The notes below the pieces were generated by a model. The model ran no database searches. It worked only from the letters and a program-made list of their open reading frames with translations, and was not told the DNA's origin. Below are positions 1-9,060 of a stretch of DNA of 30,619 nt, piece by piece (within the stretch, counting starts at the first letter, position 1; every line of letters starts with the position of its first letter). Origin of the DNA: Spirogloea muscicola (lineage: Eukaryota; Streptophyta; Zygnematophyceae; Spirogloeales; Spirogloeaceae); contig WELB01000299.1 of NCBI GenBank assembly GCA_009602725.1, positions 1 to 30,619 of the forward strand, in the 5' to 3' direction. Both the position numbers and the translations under genes were made by a program.

Positions 1-69
1 TCCCTTCCGCAACCCCTCTCTCGGGACAGGCCGAGTTTCTGGTTTGCCGTCTTCAACTCGAGAAGAACG

Positions 70-306
70 CGCCCATAGAGAAGAGGGGCTGGCAAAGCCA
101 GCCCAAAAAGAATGGACAATGTCCAAAGCCAAAGCAAGAGGAGCCGGAGAAAGGACTACACTCAACTCTCCCTTGCCTACGCCGTCCACACGCGAGCAGG
201 CCGTGCCATGGCCGTGCTATGGCTTTTCCCGGCTCCTCTTTCTTTGGCTTTAGACATTGTCCATTCTTTTTGGGCTGGCTTTGCCAGCCCCTCTTCTCTA
301 TGGGCG
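70..306. repeat. Inverted repeat (fold-back) with arms of about 85 bp
   Basis: The left arm (about 70-154) and the right arm (about 222-306) are near-perfect reverse complements separated by about 67 bp. Each arm holds a smaller palindrome, GGGCTGG-CTTTG-CCAGCCC, and the palindrome GGACAATGTCC (a TAGACATTGTCC variant in the right arm). The right arm lies inside a degenerate copy of the repeated small-ORF element (175-419). A third, direct copy of the arm is at about 695-785. This looks like a fold-back or MITE-like element or a local inverted duplication; no transposase is visible. Confidence 0.85.
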
Positions 307-425
307 CTCACTCCTCCCGCTATGGCTGCCGCCTCTGGTCTCGGCGGAGTGCCTCTTTGGGGGATAGTTTTCCGGCAGCTAGTCTGTCGGATGTGAGGCT
401 CCTCACTCGTAACTACTGAGTGGTC
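175..425 (+). repeat. Degenerate copy of the LTRGY small-ORF repeat
   Basis: The 5' part reads AVHTRAGRAMAV, matching the ALHxRAGRALA core of the better copies. The 3' part reads PAASLSDVRLLTRNY followed by TGA at 417-419. The two parts are separated by the right arm of the fold-back repeat, so the element appears interrupted. The reading frame is not continuous with the consensus. Confidence 0.6.
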
Positions 426-441
426 CATCCTCCCCCGTTCT

Positions 442-563
442 GCCATAGCTTCAGGCCCCGCAGTCGCTGCTTTGCGAAGCCCTTGCCCGAAAACAATTGA
501 CAAGGTTCGAAGGGGCCAAAGTACGAGCAAAGCAGCGACTGCGGGGCCTGAAGAGGCTATGGC
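442..563. repeat. Perfect 27-bp inverted repeat with extended arms
   Basis: GCAAAGCAGCGACTGCGGGG (527-546) and the bases after it are the exact reverse complement of 449-475. The arms extend imperfectly outward (442 and 563) through GCCATAGC/GCTATGGC. The spacer of about 51 bp contains ATTGACAAGGTTCGAAGGGG, a motif found again at 16231-16250, so the stem-loop flanks a member of another dispersed repeat. Confidence 0.85.
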
Positions 564-645
564 CCCCATTGGGAGAGCCACTTCTTCTTCCCCTGCAGCG
601 AGCTACTCCGACCTGATGTTGCTCACTCGCGGGTACTGAGCTTCC
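560..645 (+). repeat. 3' fragment of the LTRGY small-ORF repeat
   Basis: Only the C-terminal part of the repeated reading frame is present: PAASYSDLMLLTRGY with TGA at 637-639. It belongs with the copies at 330-419 and 16307 (minus), which share PAASxSDLxLLTR rather than the PLSSSDF version. Confidence 0.6.
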
Positions 646-689
646 CTTTGCATCGTCTTGCGTTTTGTAATGTGTTTTGTTTTGAAATG

Positions 690-885
690 TGTCCTTTTTT
701 TCGGCACCTCTTTTTCTTTGGCTTTGGACATTGTCCATTATTTTAGGGCTGGCTTTGCCAGCCCCTCTTCTCTACGGGCGAGCACTTTCGTCTTGGTGCC
801 GGCCCCCCTGTCCGCCCGAGTTGGCCCGTTGACTGAAGATCAAGCTCGATGAGAAAAGGCGTGCGGTGCGCATGAATTAAAAGAT
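690..885 (+). repeat. Third copy of the GGGCTGGCTTTGCCAGCCC module, followed by a GTGCGGTGCGCAT motif
   Basis: Positions about 695-785 repeat the arm of the 70-306 inverted repeat, including TTGGACATTGTCCAT and the GGGCTGGCTTTGCCAGCCC hairpin. About 70 bp further on is AAGGCGTGCGGTGCGCATGA (856-875), a motif that recurs at about 26458, 26514 and 27171 and in reverse at about 16076. No gene is recognised here. Confidence 0.7.
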
Positions 886-1110
886 GGCCACTTCGAGCCT
901 CACGGAAAGTCCTGGAATGGAGTGGCCACTAGCTTCGCAAAATTAGGTTGGCCGGTCCGGCCCCTTGGCTCCGTGGCCTGGCCTCTTAACATCCATTGGC
1001 TCCTATCCAAAGAGCCTCCTTACTTGGGCTGAGGTGAGGCTCTTCTCTCTGAAGCGGGCCCCACTCGCTCGACAGTCGTGGATTTGTCCCTCCTGTCACT
1101 GCACTTCCTG

Positions 1111-1395
1111 GAGGCTCGGTGCCTTTGGGTCTTGTGTCCTGCTACCGCATGCGATTGTCTATGTCCCTCCAGCGCTCCCAAGCGCTTGCTTTGCACCGCC
1201 GCGCCGGTCGCGCCTTTGCAGCAGCCTCTGCCTTGCGCAGCGGGGTTGCTCTTCCTCCCCTCAGCTCATCCGACTTCCTAGTGCTGACCCGGGGGTACTG
1301 AGAGCGCCCTGTCTGCCTAGCCTGTGGCTCCGTCAAGAACACTTGTATGCATCTGGCTGGCTTTCACAGCCGCTCTTTCAGTATCAGCAGCCGCA
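1111..1395 (+). repeat. Full-length copy 1 of the repeated LTRGY small-ORF element
   Basis: About 285 bp is nearly identical to 24063-24350. It contains an open reading frame ending at 1301. From the ATG at 1149 the frame gives about 50 residues, with LQRSQALALHRRAGRAFA in the middle and SSSDFLVLTRGY before TGA; the open frame extends about 10 codons further upstream without an ATG. The segment after the stop is also shared (CTGGCTTTCACAGCCGCTCT, then ATCAGCAGCCGC). I do not recognise the peptide. Whether it is translated is unknown; its silent-site divergence pattern against the 24-kb copy is described in the findings. Confidence 0.8.
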
Positions 1396-1399
1396 TTCA

Positions 1400-1790
1400 T
1401 CGTTGTCACTGCTTCCTCGCAGACACTTCGTCACATCTCTTGGGCTGGCCCACCTCAGCCAGCGCCGCCACATCTCAGCCACCGCCGCCCAGGAAAAGCT
1501 CACCTCGGGCGCGCTCGTGCGCGGGCTGCCGCCATGGCGGCGGCGAGCGCCCACCACCGGCGCCCGCAAGGCGGGCCTCGGCGCACTTCTGCGCGCTGTG
1601 ACCTGGAGGCGCCAGGAGGCCCCTCGCTGCGCCCGTCCGGGCGCCGGCACGGCCAGCCGTCGCCGGGCACCTGCCTCGCCGCGGTCCTGGGTAGCCCTGC
1701 ATCCCCACTGTACGCTGAAACCTATGAACCCTGAACCCTAAAGCCCGCCTTCAACCTGCGCGACGAGCCCTCCCCGCCGGGCACTGCCCC
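1400..1790. other. GC-rich spacer with CCCTAAA-like telomeric fragment
   Basis: Long overlapping open frames occur on both strands, as expected from GC-rich DNA with few stops, and none resembles a known protein. At 1718-1743 the plus strand reads AAACCTATGAACCCTGAACC then CTAAAG, a degenerate run of C-rich plant/algal-type telomere repeat. I see no gene that I can support. Confidence 0.5.
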
Positions 1791-2119
1791 GTGCCCGAGG
1801 CCGCGGACGATCTGCCGCCGCGGCTCCGTAGAGCCATCCCTTGCGCCAGCATCGCTCATTGACCACCCCGGAGCCGAGGCCCAGCTTGCCGCAACGGCAC
1901 GCGCCCGTTGTGGCGGCACCGCCGCTCGGTGGGCGGGGACTGTCCGGCCACGGCGGCTCCCGGGTGACCTCCCCCTTCAGCTGAAATAGCTCAGGGGACG
2001 CGTCTGTTTCACCGAGCCTTAGGCTCCACAGGAGCATAATCATCGGTCCCCAGCAGGCCGGGTCCCTCATGCCGACGCAGCAATCATCCATATGTCCTTC
2101 TCCAAGGGCGACTTTCTAG

Positions 2120-2332
2120 TCAGCAGCCGCATGCCAGCAGTGCGTCACCTGTGCAGCCGTGCCAGCTGCGGCTGGTGAATGCAAGTAGGCGCCACCGAGA
2201 TTTACCATGTATGTGTTCACCAGCATCTAGCAGGCAGATGCAAGCTTCGTCCACAGAAAATTGCTCTTGAGCTGCTTTGGTCCAGGCAAAAGTACCGCCG
2301 CTGATTGCCAATAATAGGACCAGTGATAGCAC
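2120..2332 (-). CDS. Possible exon of an unrecognised membrane or secreted protein
   Basis: The minus-strand frame begins with a hydrophobic run (VLSLVLLLAISGGTFAW) after an AG that could be a splice acceptor at about 2333, and continues through AAQEQFSVDEACICLLDAGEH. There is no ATG at the start; the codon is GTG and a TGA lies just upstream in frame, so if real it would be an internal or second exon. A donor-like GGTAAAT lies after the DAGEH segment. No family was recognised. It could be chance; codon choice and the hydrophobic segment are the only support. Confidence 0.2.
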   Translation of the reverse strand: MLSLVLLLAISGGTFAWTKAAQEQFSVDEACICLLDAGEHIHGKSRWRLLAFTSRSWHGCTGDALLACGC

Positions 2333-2554
2333 CTCTCAAGACGGAAGAAGGTGGGGCATGCACCTCTCATCTCCTTGTTAATTGCTTAATACAGTCACAG
2401 CACACTTCTATGTTCATTTGTGAGGTGCCACTTTTGTCGTTCTCCGATTATCAAAAGTAGTCAAATTTGTGAAGTCTGTAGGGTGTATGGTCTCAGTATC
2501 AAGATTGTCAAGTATCAAATTCTGTCAACCATCAGATCTATGGAGTACTCGCAA

Positions 2555-2720
2555 ATGCGCATGCATGTACGCACGCACGTACAGCACACACGCATGCGCA
2601 CACCCCGACTACCCCGTGCACACACATGCACGCAGAACACCTGCAGACACGCACGCCGGGGCGCGCGCGCGAATGCAGTCACACAGACACTCACGCATGC
2701 ACGTGCACGCACGCGCACGG
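2555..2720. repeat. CA/CG-rich low-complexity tract
   Basis: Alternating purine-pyrimidine sequence built from ACGC, CACA and GCATGC units. It lies just beyond the stop codon of the minus-strand PC-esterase-like gene (stop at 2794-2796), so it would fall in that gene's 3' untranslated or downstream region. Such tracts can adopt Z-DNA; that is inference only. Confidence 0.75.
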
Positions 2721-2725
2721 GCGGG

Positions 2726-2782
2726 CACATTGGGCAACTCGTGCTGCCAGACAAGCACACACATTGGGCAACTCGTGCTGCC
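2726..2782. repeat. Two-copy direct repeat, period 34 bp
   Basis: CACATTGGGCAACTCGTGCT with GCC after it is present twice, at 2726-2748 and 2760-2782, with 11 bp between. It lies 12 bp beyond the stop of the minus-strand gene, in its presumed 3' untranslated region. Confidence 0.85.
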
Positions 2783-2793
2783 GCCAACATTCA

Positions 2794-5571
2794 TCACCAA
2801 AAAATTGGAACATCAAGTTTGGGTGGGGGGTTTCGGGCCAAGTCCAAGCAAGGCTTAGCTGCAACTACGCCCTGCTCGCATAGAACTGCTACAGCAGTCG
2901 TGTAGAGTGAGTCCATGACAGGAAGCCACCACTCAACAACATTCGCAAAGTGCGTGCAGTCGCGCCGGGGTGTCTCAAGATGCACTTGGTGGAAGCCGTG
3001 CATGTCCATCTGCCAAAAGACTGGTTGGACTGACAGCTTGCGAAGGTCAGCCTCCTCTTCAAGAATCTGGTTTCTCCACAGCTGTGGGGGTCAAAGTCAT
3101 GAGGTGTACATAAGCCCCGTAGTCACCTCAGGCTTCGTGATTGACACGTCAACAAGCACATGTACAGTGAGGAGCCACAGATGCATTGATTCACAGTGTA
3201 TGCCAGAACAACGAAAATGAAGGTGCCACAGACAAGCATGGGGGCAGCTAGGAGCTGCACCTGCACAGTCTTGTTTGGAGCAGGGTGGCAGACGCTTTTG
3301 TCTTTAAGCGTTGCGTTAGCTGGCATTGGGTAGTAGCCAGAGCCGTCATAGGAGAAGAAGTGCTGGGGGAAGTTCTGGCGGAAGAAGGCCGCTTTCCCCG
3401 GTTGCTGATGAAACTTCTCCATGCGCTTGCCCAACGCCGTCAGGTCATGCTTAAGCTCCTCAGAAGATCCATAGTGAATTCCTAAATTGGATATGACCTG
3501 CAAAACAAAAGGGGACAATGATCAGGCCTGCAGATTTTCCTATGTGAGAAGCTGAAGCCAGAGGAGCCCATGAAAGATGTGGCGTCCGCTTTGCACCTTG
3601 TACCACCTGCAGCTAGTGGCTGTGAGTGGAGAATATTGCTACATTAGTGTTCACATAGGTATCGAGGTGCTGACCACGTCATATTCCTGGAATATGTAGT
3701 CCAGATGACTTGTGAACAGGTAGTCAGAGTCTGTCCTCCTCTCACGTAAACCAGGAATCAGCTTGTATCCTGTGAAATTCATGAATTGGGAAGATAGTCA
3801 GCAAGTGAAGAGGTAAAACGACCTTTTATCATGATTCCTATAGCAGGAAATCCACAGCAGCCAATGCCAGGCCCTTTTGCTCGCAGACGTGCTTGGCCGG
3901 GGCGATGGCAACTCACAGCCTTTGTGCTTTTTGTCACTCCGCCTTGGCACTAAGGGTGACACTAATCGACGTGTTTACCTACAGGTCATTAAGAGCACAG
4001 AGCACTTCTAAGTGCTGCTATCCTTCTTGCAAGAAGCAGTGCAGTCTGACAAGCTCGTGTTGTTGTTAGATGGGAGTGAATGAGTGGACTGGTCTTCAAA
4101 CGTGGAGGAAAGCATGCACAGCTTCGGCCTTACCTCGCCAGTATGACCAGGTGGCCCCTTCAAATGGACCGTTCAAGATGACGTCCTCTGTCCAGGTGTC
4201 CTCCCTTATGCCTCTCCGGCACGTACTTGTTCGTTTGGCTAGCATCTCCTCCACGCTGTCTGTGTAAGTCATGTTGTAGAAGTACCTGGAGAGGAGCAAC
4301 CTTCAAGTGTAAGGAAGGCTCTCTGTGAAGGCTAAGGGTGCCAGAGAATAGCAAACGGCGACAGAGGGATGACAGATATCACCTGCATTTTGTCTCCAAG
4401 TGACTTTGACCCTGAAGGAAGGAAGACCTACTGTGCTGTCAAGCGTTCTCTGTCATCCGTTGTCCAGCTTGTCATACTGCTCGTCGGGCCAGATTTATTT
4501 AACACAGTGGCCTGAGGCAACAATGAGCATGTGCCCGCACACATCTGACACGACAAGGGGAGATGTTGGCGTGCCTACCTGTGTGTGGGCCCCTCCATCA
4601 GACTCCCGTAACCCAGGGTTTGGAGGGACCTGCCAAACAGCCTGTAGACTTGGGCTGTCAAGGAGTCTCCAATCAGCGCCACCTTGAGACCTTTGAAAAG
4701 CTGCAATGTAAAGCGCAAGTTCGCGAGTGCGTTAGAGTCCGTGCAGTGCTGTAATTAGGCAGACAGAGCATCGAATGGCTCTCTTTCCAGTCAAGCACTC
4801 ATCCCCACATCTGAGGGACGGCTTGACAAAGTGAGGGACATGAAACAACTGAGGAACTTTGCTGCACATGTTACTCGGCCGACAAACTCATCTTCTAGCT
4901 GCATTGCATGGGAGCTTCCCCAAGATCACTCAGACTAGCATCTCAGCTCAGAGCAGTGCTTTGGGCCTGACCAAGTCCCCCAGCTCTCAGCCTCCCCTTG
5001 ACCTGGTTTCGCTCATGGGCTCTACCAAGCCGGTTCCGGCCAGTGAACGAGGCCCACAAACAGGCAACAAGATCAGTCCCCTCTCGTTCGGCTTCTCCCG
5101 GTGGTGGGGATGGTGACAGGGGATGGTGCTCACGAGCGCGACGTCGGCAGCACTGTAGACACGGGAGCCGTCGGTGTGGATGAACTCGAAGCTGCGGTGC
5201 TTCGTGTTCGCGTCGTCGCTGTCCCGGAACGAGGCAACGTCACGGTGCCTGATCGGGCCGACCCACTTGAACTCCGGCGTTGACGGCCGACGCGGGCGTG
5301 TGGGAGCGCGGACTTCCTCGGCCCGCTCGGCCAAAGACCTGCGCAGCTGCAGCCTGCCCTGCCGCACTGCTCCGCGCCGCGTCCTTGCCTGGCGCCGGGC
5401 CTCCAGGCCGTGCGGCTGATGGTCGCGCCACGCATGAGCTGCGCAGGAGTGCCGAGCGTCTGCGGCGGCAGCATAGCGGCCCACCGCCGGGAGATCGCTG
5501 GCGACCCAGCTGAGGCACAGGAGCGCGAGGCAGAGGAGCGGCCGCAGGCACGGCAGCTCCTGCTGCCCCAT
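2794..5571 (-). CDS. Secreted SGNH/PC-esterase-like protein (TBL-like), paralogue A
   Basis: Six exons on the minus strand: 5571-5134, 4700-4579, 4285-4134, 3769-3675, 3497-3261 and 3081-2794. All introns have GT-AG ends and phases join exactly to give about 443 residues. A signal peptide starts at the second in-frame ATG (PLLCLALLCLSWVAS); the ATG at 5643 would add 24 residues, but paralogue B starts at the equivalent of 5571. Exon 2 carries the SGNH block-I motif VALIGDSLTAQ (G157-D158-S159), and the last exon carries DCTH (389-392) followed by WWLPVMDSLY. This GDS...DxxH layout matches PC-esterase/trichome-birefringence-like proteins, which O-acetylate cell-wall or Golgi glycans. The substrate here is unknown, and similarity outside the motifs is too weak to call from memory. 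Of the three local copies this is the only one without visible lesions. It shares a very short divergent promoter with the SCCPDH-like gene. Confidence 0.85.
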
Positions 5572-5652
5572 CCCCGCTCGCTCGCCTGCTGTGCTCACCA
5601 CCGCGCAGCCGGGCTTGCCGGCTGCAACGGGCGGCCGGGCCATCAGGTCATC
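5572..5652. promoter_or_regulatory. Short divergent (bidirectional) promoter region
   Basis: At most about 80 bp separates the likely ATG of the minus-strand PC-esterase-like gene (5571) from the first ATG on the plus strand (5653) ahead of the SCCPDH-like coding sequence. The interval and its flanks are strongly GC and CpG rich, and no TATA box is visible. The two genes therefore probably share a bidirectional core promoter with overlapping 5' leaders. The real start of the plus-strand gene is uncertain. Confidence 0.5.
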
Positions 5653-8343
5653 ATGAGGTGTGCGAGAAGTGCCCGGGCATCGCCGCGCGCGCCGAAGGCG
5701 GCCGCAGCTCGGCGCCGCCGAGCGCGCTGGCCGTCGGGCCGGAGCGGCTCTGCCGCGGACTGGTCGTGGCGGCCGCCGGCCGGAGCCGGTCCAAGCTGGA
5801 GGCAGCTATTCGGTGGGCCGGTGCTCATGTTGCCAATGTGCCGATGGTCATTGCGGACGTCGCCGACGCCCGGTCGCTGGCTGCGCTTTGCGAGCAGACC
5901 GATATCGTCCTTAGCTGCGTCGGACCCTTCCGGTGAGCATGCGGAGCATTTGCTGTCTAACACCCACTTGCTGTTAGCACAGTGGCTGTGGCGACCTAGT
6001 TCTGTTGTACAGAGTTATGTCGTACAGAGTTTCTCTTCCAGCCTGTACCAGACTCTCCTTTTCACTCGAAAGTGATTTTGCAACGGTTGCTACTGGAACG
6101 GAAGGGCTAAGGTCTCAAGAAGAGGAAGTCACACTGATAAAGGTCTGGAGGTAGGATGTGCTATGCATCCTCCAAAGGTCAGGACGTCATGATGGCCACC
6201 TTGATAGCTGATGAGAGGCAGGGCACCGACTGAGTGCAGCTACTACGGGGAGCCCGTGGTGAAGGCGTGCGTGGAGGTGGGTTGCGACTACGTTGATGTA
6301 TGTGGGGAGCCAGAATTTATGGAGTGGATGGAGATCCAGTACCACGAGGCGGCGCAGCAGTCCAATACGCTGATCGTCACTGCATGCGGCTTTGACTCCA
6401 TTCCTGCAGACTTGGGTGTCGTCTTCACTGTACGCTCGTGCTTTGCTCGCTTGGCGCACTGGTCGATCTGTGTCTTCTGTGAATCCTGAGACCTTGGTGA
6501 AGCTCCTTGGTGAAGCTTGTGTGAGAATTTGACAAGCTTTGGAAGAAGTCAACAATTCCATAAACGCCAACAAGCTGGTCTATGAAGCTCACCTGTCCAG
6601 GGCGTCTTGATGAAGGTGTAGGTGTCATGTTCTGCCATGTTGGTGTAGCAAGATAGGCTTACATCAGCTCCTAGATCAGCTCCTGACGACAAAGTGTTGC
6701 CTAATGGCCCTTTTGTGCCTCTTGGCAGGCTCGACAATTTCCGCCATCTTCCATACCCCACAGCGTTGACTCCTTCCTGACAATCAAGGCCACGAAGTCA
6801 TTTGTAGGGCACTTTGGAACATGGGAGTCTCTAGTCCAAGGCTTTGCAAATGCGACCACTCTGAGGCAACTCCAAAGAGCGAATTCTTCCTAACACTACC
6901 TGCACGTTTTTTTCAAAACCCCTCATTGCTTAGACATAATAGACATTGTCAACCTGCTTCAGCTTGTGGGTCAGAAGAGCTCCTCTTCACGTCATGGAGC
7001 TTGCACAAGTGGCCAAAGTCACGATGCAGTGCTTATGATGTAGTGCTTGATTGTGGTCTTATTGTCCTCTGCTAGTGCTTGTGTAGCCCTAGTTCCATGC
7101 TCTCTTCAATTTGCTGAGCATCTGCTGTTCATGGTGGTCGGAGTACATTACATTCGCCCTTTACAAGCTTAATCACTCCTACTCGCAGCAAGCACTTGTG
7201 AGCTTCCAAATCGCATACTCTGAATAGGTGAAGCTGATTATGCAGGAGGATGAGGGCGGCAAGACCGATACCTAAGGTAGCTTATCCAGGGCAGCCTGTC
7301 ACGCGGAAAAGCAGACCATACTTTGAGAGGCGGCTGCAAACCTGGGCCATCCCCTTCCCTGGTGCTGACGCCTTCGTTGTTCGGAGGAGCACACAGAGCA
7401 TAGCCAAGATGTCAAGGGGTGTGCAGCAACCAAAAGACTTCAGGAGCATGAGGAGCTCATCACTGACAAGTGGAGTTGAGGAGAAGCTCCGCTTTAAGCC
7501 AGTCCAATATGGAGCTTACTTCACGGTGCCCAGTCTCTGGTATATGGCATTATTTATGATCTTCGGATATCTGTTTCGCTTCCTGGTAACCTACGCCTGG
7601 GGCAGGAAGCTCCTGCTACAGTATCCCCGCTTCTTCAGCTTTGGGCTCTTCAGCAGGCAAGGTTGTCATTGTGATCCAGTTGCAAACAGATTTCTTGGAC
7701 TGTAGACTTTTGGGGAGAACACTAAGTCCTGATGAGGCACAGTGGCATATAAGTGGCTCTCATGAGGTATGACTTGATCACGACCTTAAACATGTCAAAT
7801 GGCTTGACGGCAGGCCCGTCACAGGAGCAAATTGATGGCACGAGCTTCTTCATTGATTTTTTGGCAAAGGGTTACTCAAGTGCAGATCTGGTAGAGAAGC
7901 CGTTGTCACCTCCTGATCTTAAGTTGGCTACTCGCCTTAGTGGCCCGGTACGTTGTTGAGCTGGTATCACAGCCTGCCCTCCACCAATCTCTGAGCTTGT
8001 ATAGGAGCCCATTTGTGCTCAAAGCAGTGTACTGTGACAACAACAGGCACACTTTCTGCAGAATGCCTTTGGGCTTGCTGACTTGCACATTTGTTGACCT
8101 CGAACCTTTGTTGATCTTGACTCTTGGATGCAGGAGCCTGGCTATGAGGCAACATCGATGATTGTCACCCAAGCGGCCCTCTGCATGCTAGTCAACAGGC
8201 AGAAGCTGGTCGCAGGTGGCGTCTACACTCCTGGGGCAGCCTTTGCCTACACGGACCTGCAGCAGAGGCTACAAGCCAGAGGCATTGCATTTGCGGAGAT
8301 CAGCAGGGTACAAGCGGTGCAGGAAGCCTGCAACTCTTTTTGA
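5653..8343 (+). CDS. Saccharopine dehydrogenase-like oxidoreductase (SCCPDH family)
   Basis: Six exons: 5'-?-5932, 6240-6429, 6729-6865, 7246-7661, 7814-7947 and 8134-8343, with stop TGA at 8341-8343. Junction phases fit throughout. The intron after 6865 uses a GC donor. Family landmarks in order are AAGRSRSKLEA, DIVLSCVGPFR-YYGEPVV, GCDYVDVCGEPEFM, TACGFDSIPADLGVVF, GHFGTWESLVQGFAN, PFPGADAFVVRRS, a hydrophobic stretch SLWYMALFMIFGYLF, TRLSGP-EPGYEAT and GGVYTPGAAF. SCCPDH proteins are NAD(P)-binding-fold membrane or lipid-droplet-associated proteins of poorly known reaction, not true lysine-pathway enzymes. The N-terminus is unresolved. The conserved reading frame is open from 5514 but has no ATG. 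A GxxGxxG-like segment GCNGRPGHQVIM (about 5621-5655) lies in another frame, and a 50-nt GT-AG segment (5658-5707) would join the two. The family identity is firm; the first exon is not. Confidence 0.9.
6866..7245 (+). other. GC-AG intron in the SCCPDH-like gene
   Basis: The exon ends CTGAG and the intron opens GCAACT; no GT is available before the in-frame TAA 33 nt further on. The acceptor TATGCAG at 7239-7245 joins the phase exactly, giving LRRMRAARPIPKV, which matches the family's arginine-rich segment. GC donors are a known minor class of U2 introns. Confidence 0.8.
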
Positions 8344-9060
8344 GCCGATTGCACCAGCATGCCTAGTGGTGTGGATGCTGAAGAGGGCCCCTGGTGCCAA
8401 GCTTTTAGACGAGGCAAGCTGAATGAGGCAGGAGGTGCTGAGTCTAGACGAGGATTCGTTTGACACTAGGAGAGGACTTCCCTTGTGATGCATTTGTGGA
8501 CGAGCGGCCCCATTTGTGGGGGCATACATGTTGTCATACATGGTGGCATAACTTTTCTTTTCAGTAGGATTGATAATCTTGGCAAGAGACACTCAACGCT
8601 TGGTAGACTCTATATAGGCTAGGACGAGGCGGGGCGGCTGGAAATTGGTGAAGGCAAGCAACGGGCTTGCTTGCTGGGAGCTGCCCAGAAGGTGCTGAAT
8701 GGGCCAACAGCTTCCCAAGTGAGGGTGCCTTCTTGGTGGAACGAAGTCCGCTTGAAGTTTGAAAATTGAAGCATGCTTGTTACGAATCTTCTCAGCTTTG
8801 TTATATGCCATTTCCGCATGTAGTGCATTTGCAGCACAAGAGCTTGGCACCGCATGTTTACAAGAGCACCTCCCGCTTGAGACTTGAGGAACAAAGGGAA
8901 GGACTGCAGCATGTTTTGCGGCATGGACTTTGGGGTTGTTCCTGTAGCAAGCCACGCTTTGTCTTCGAGTATTTAGCAGTGATGAATAATGCGGTAAGCG
9001 CAGTTGCCAATTGCTGCGTCCTAATTTCTCAAAGTTCTTGTCAAGCTCGCGCTCTGCAAA
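8344..9060. other. Spacer or 3' flank downstream of the SCCPDH-like gene
   Basis: Open frames here are short and unrelated to known families. The first few hundred bases are presumably the SCCPDH-like 3' untranslated region. I see no convincing polyadenylation signal and no further gene. Confidence 0.4.

Noticed and set aside
965-1741. 258-codon open frame on the plus strand
   Set aside because: It starts upstream of and runs out of frame through the LTRGY element and then through GC-rich sequence; composition is Arg/Ser/Leu/Pro noise, and the better-conserved frame of the repeat is a different one.
5572-5643. Alternative upstream ATG for paralogue A at 5643
   Set aside because: The signal peptide directly follows the ATG at 5571, and paralogue B begins at the corresponding position; the extra 24 residues would bury the signal peptide.
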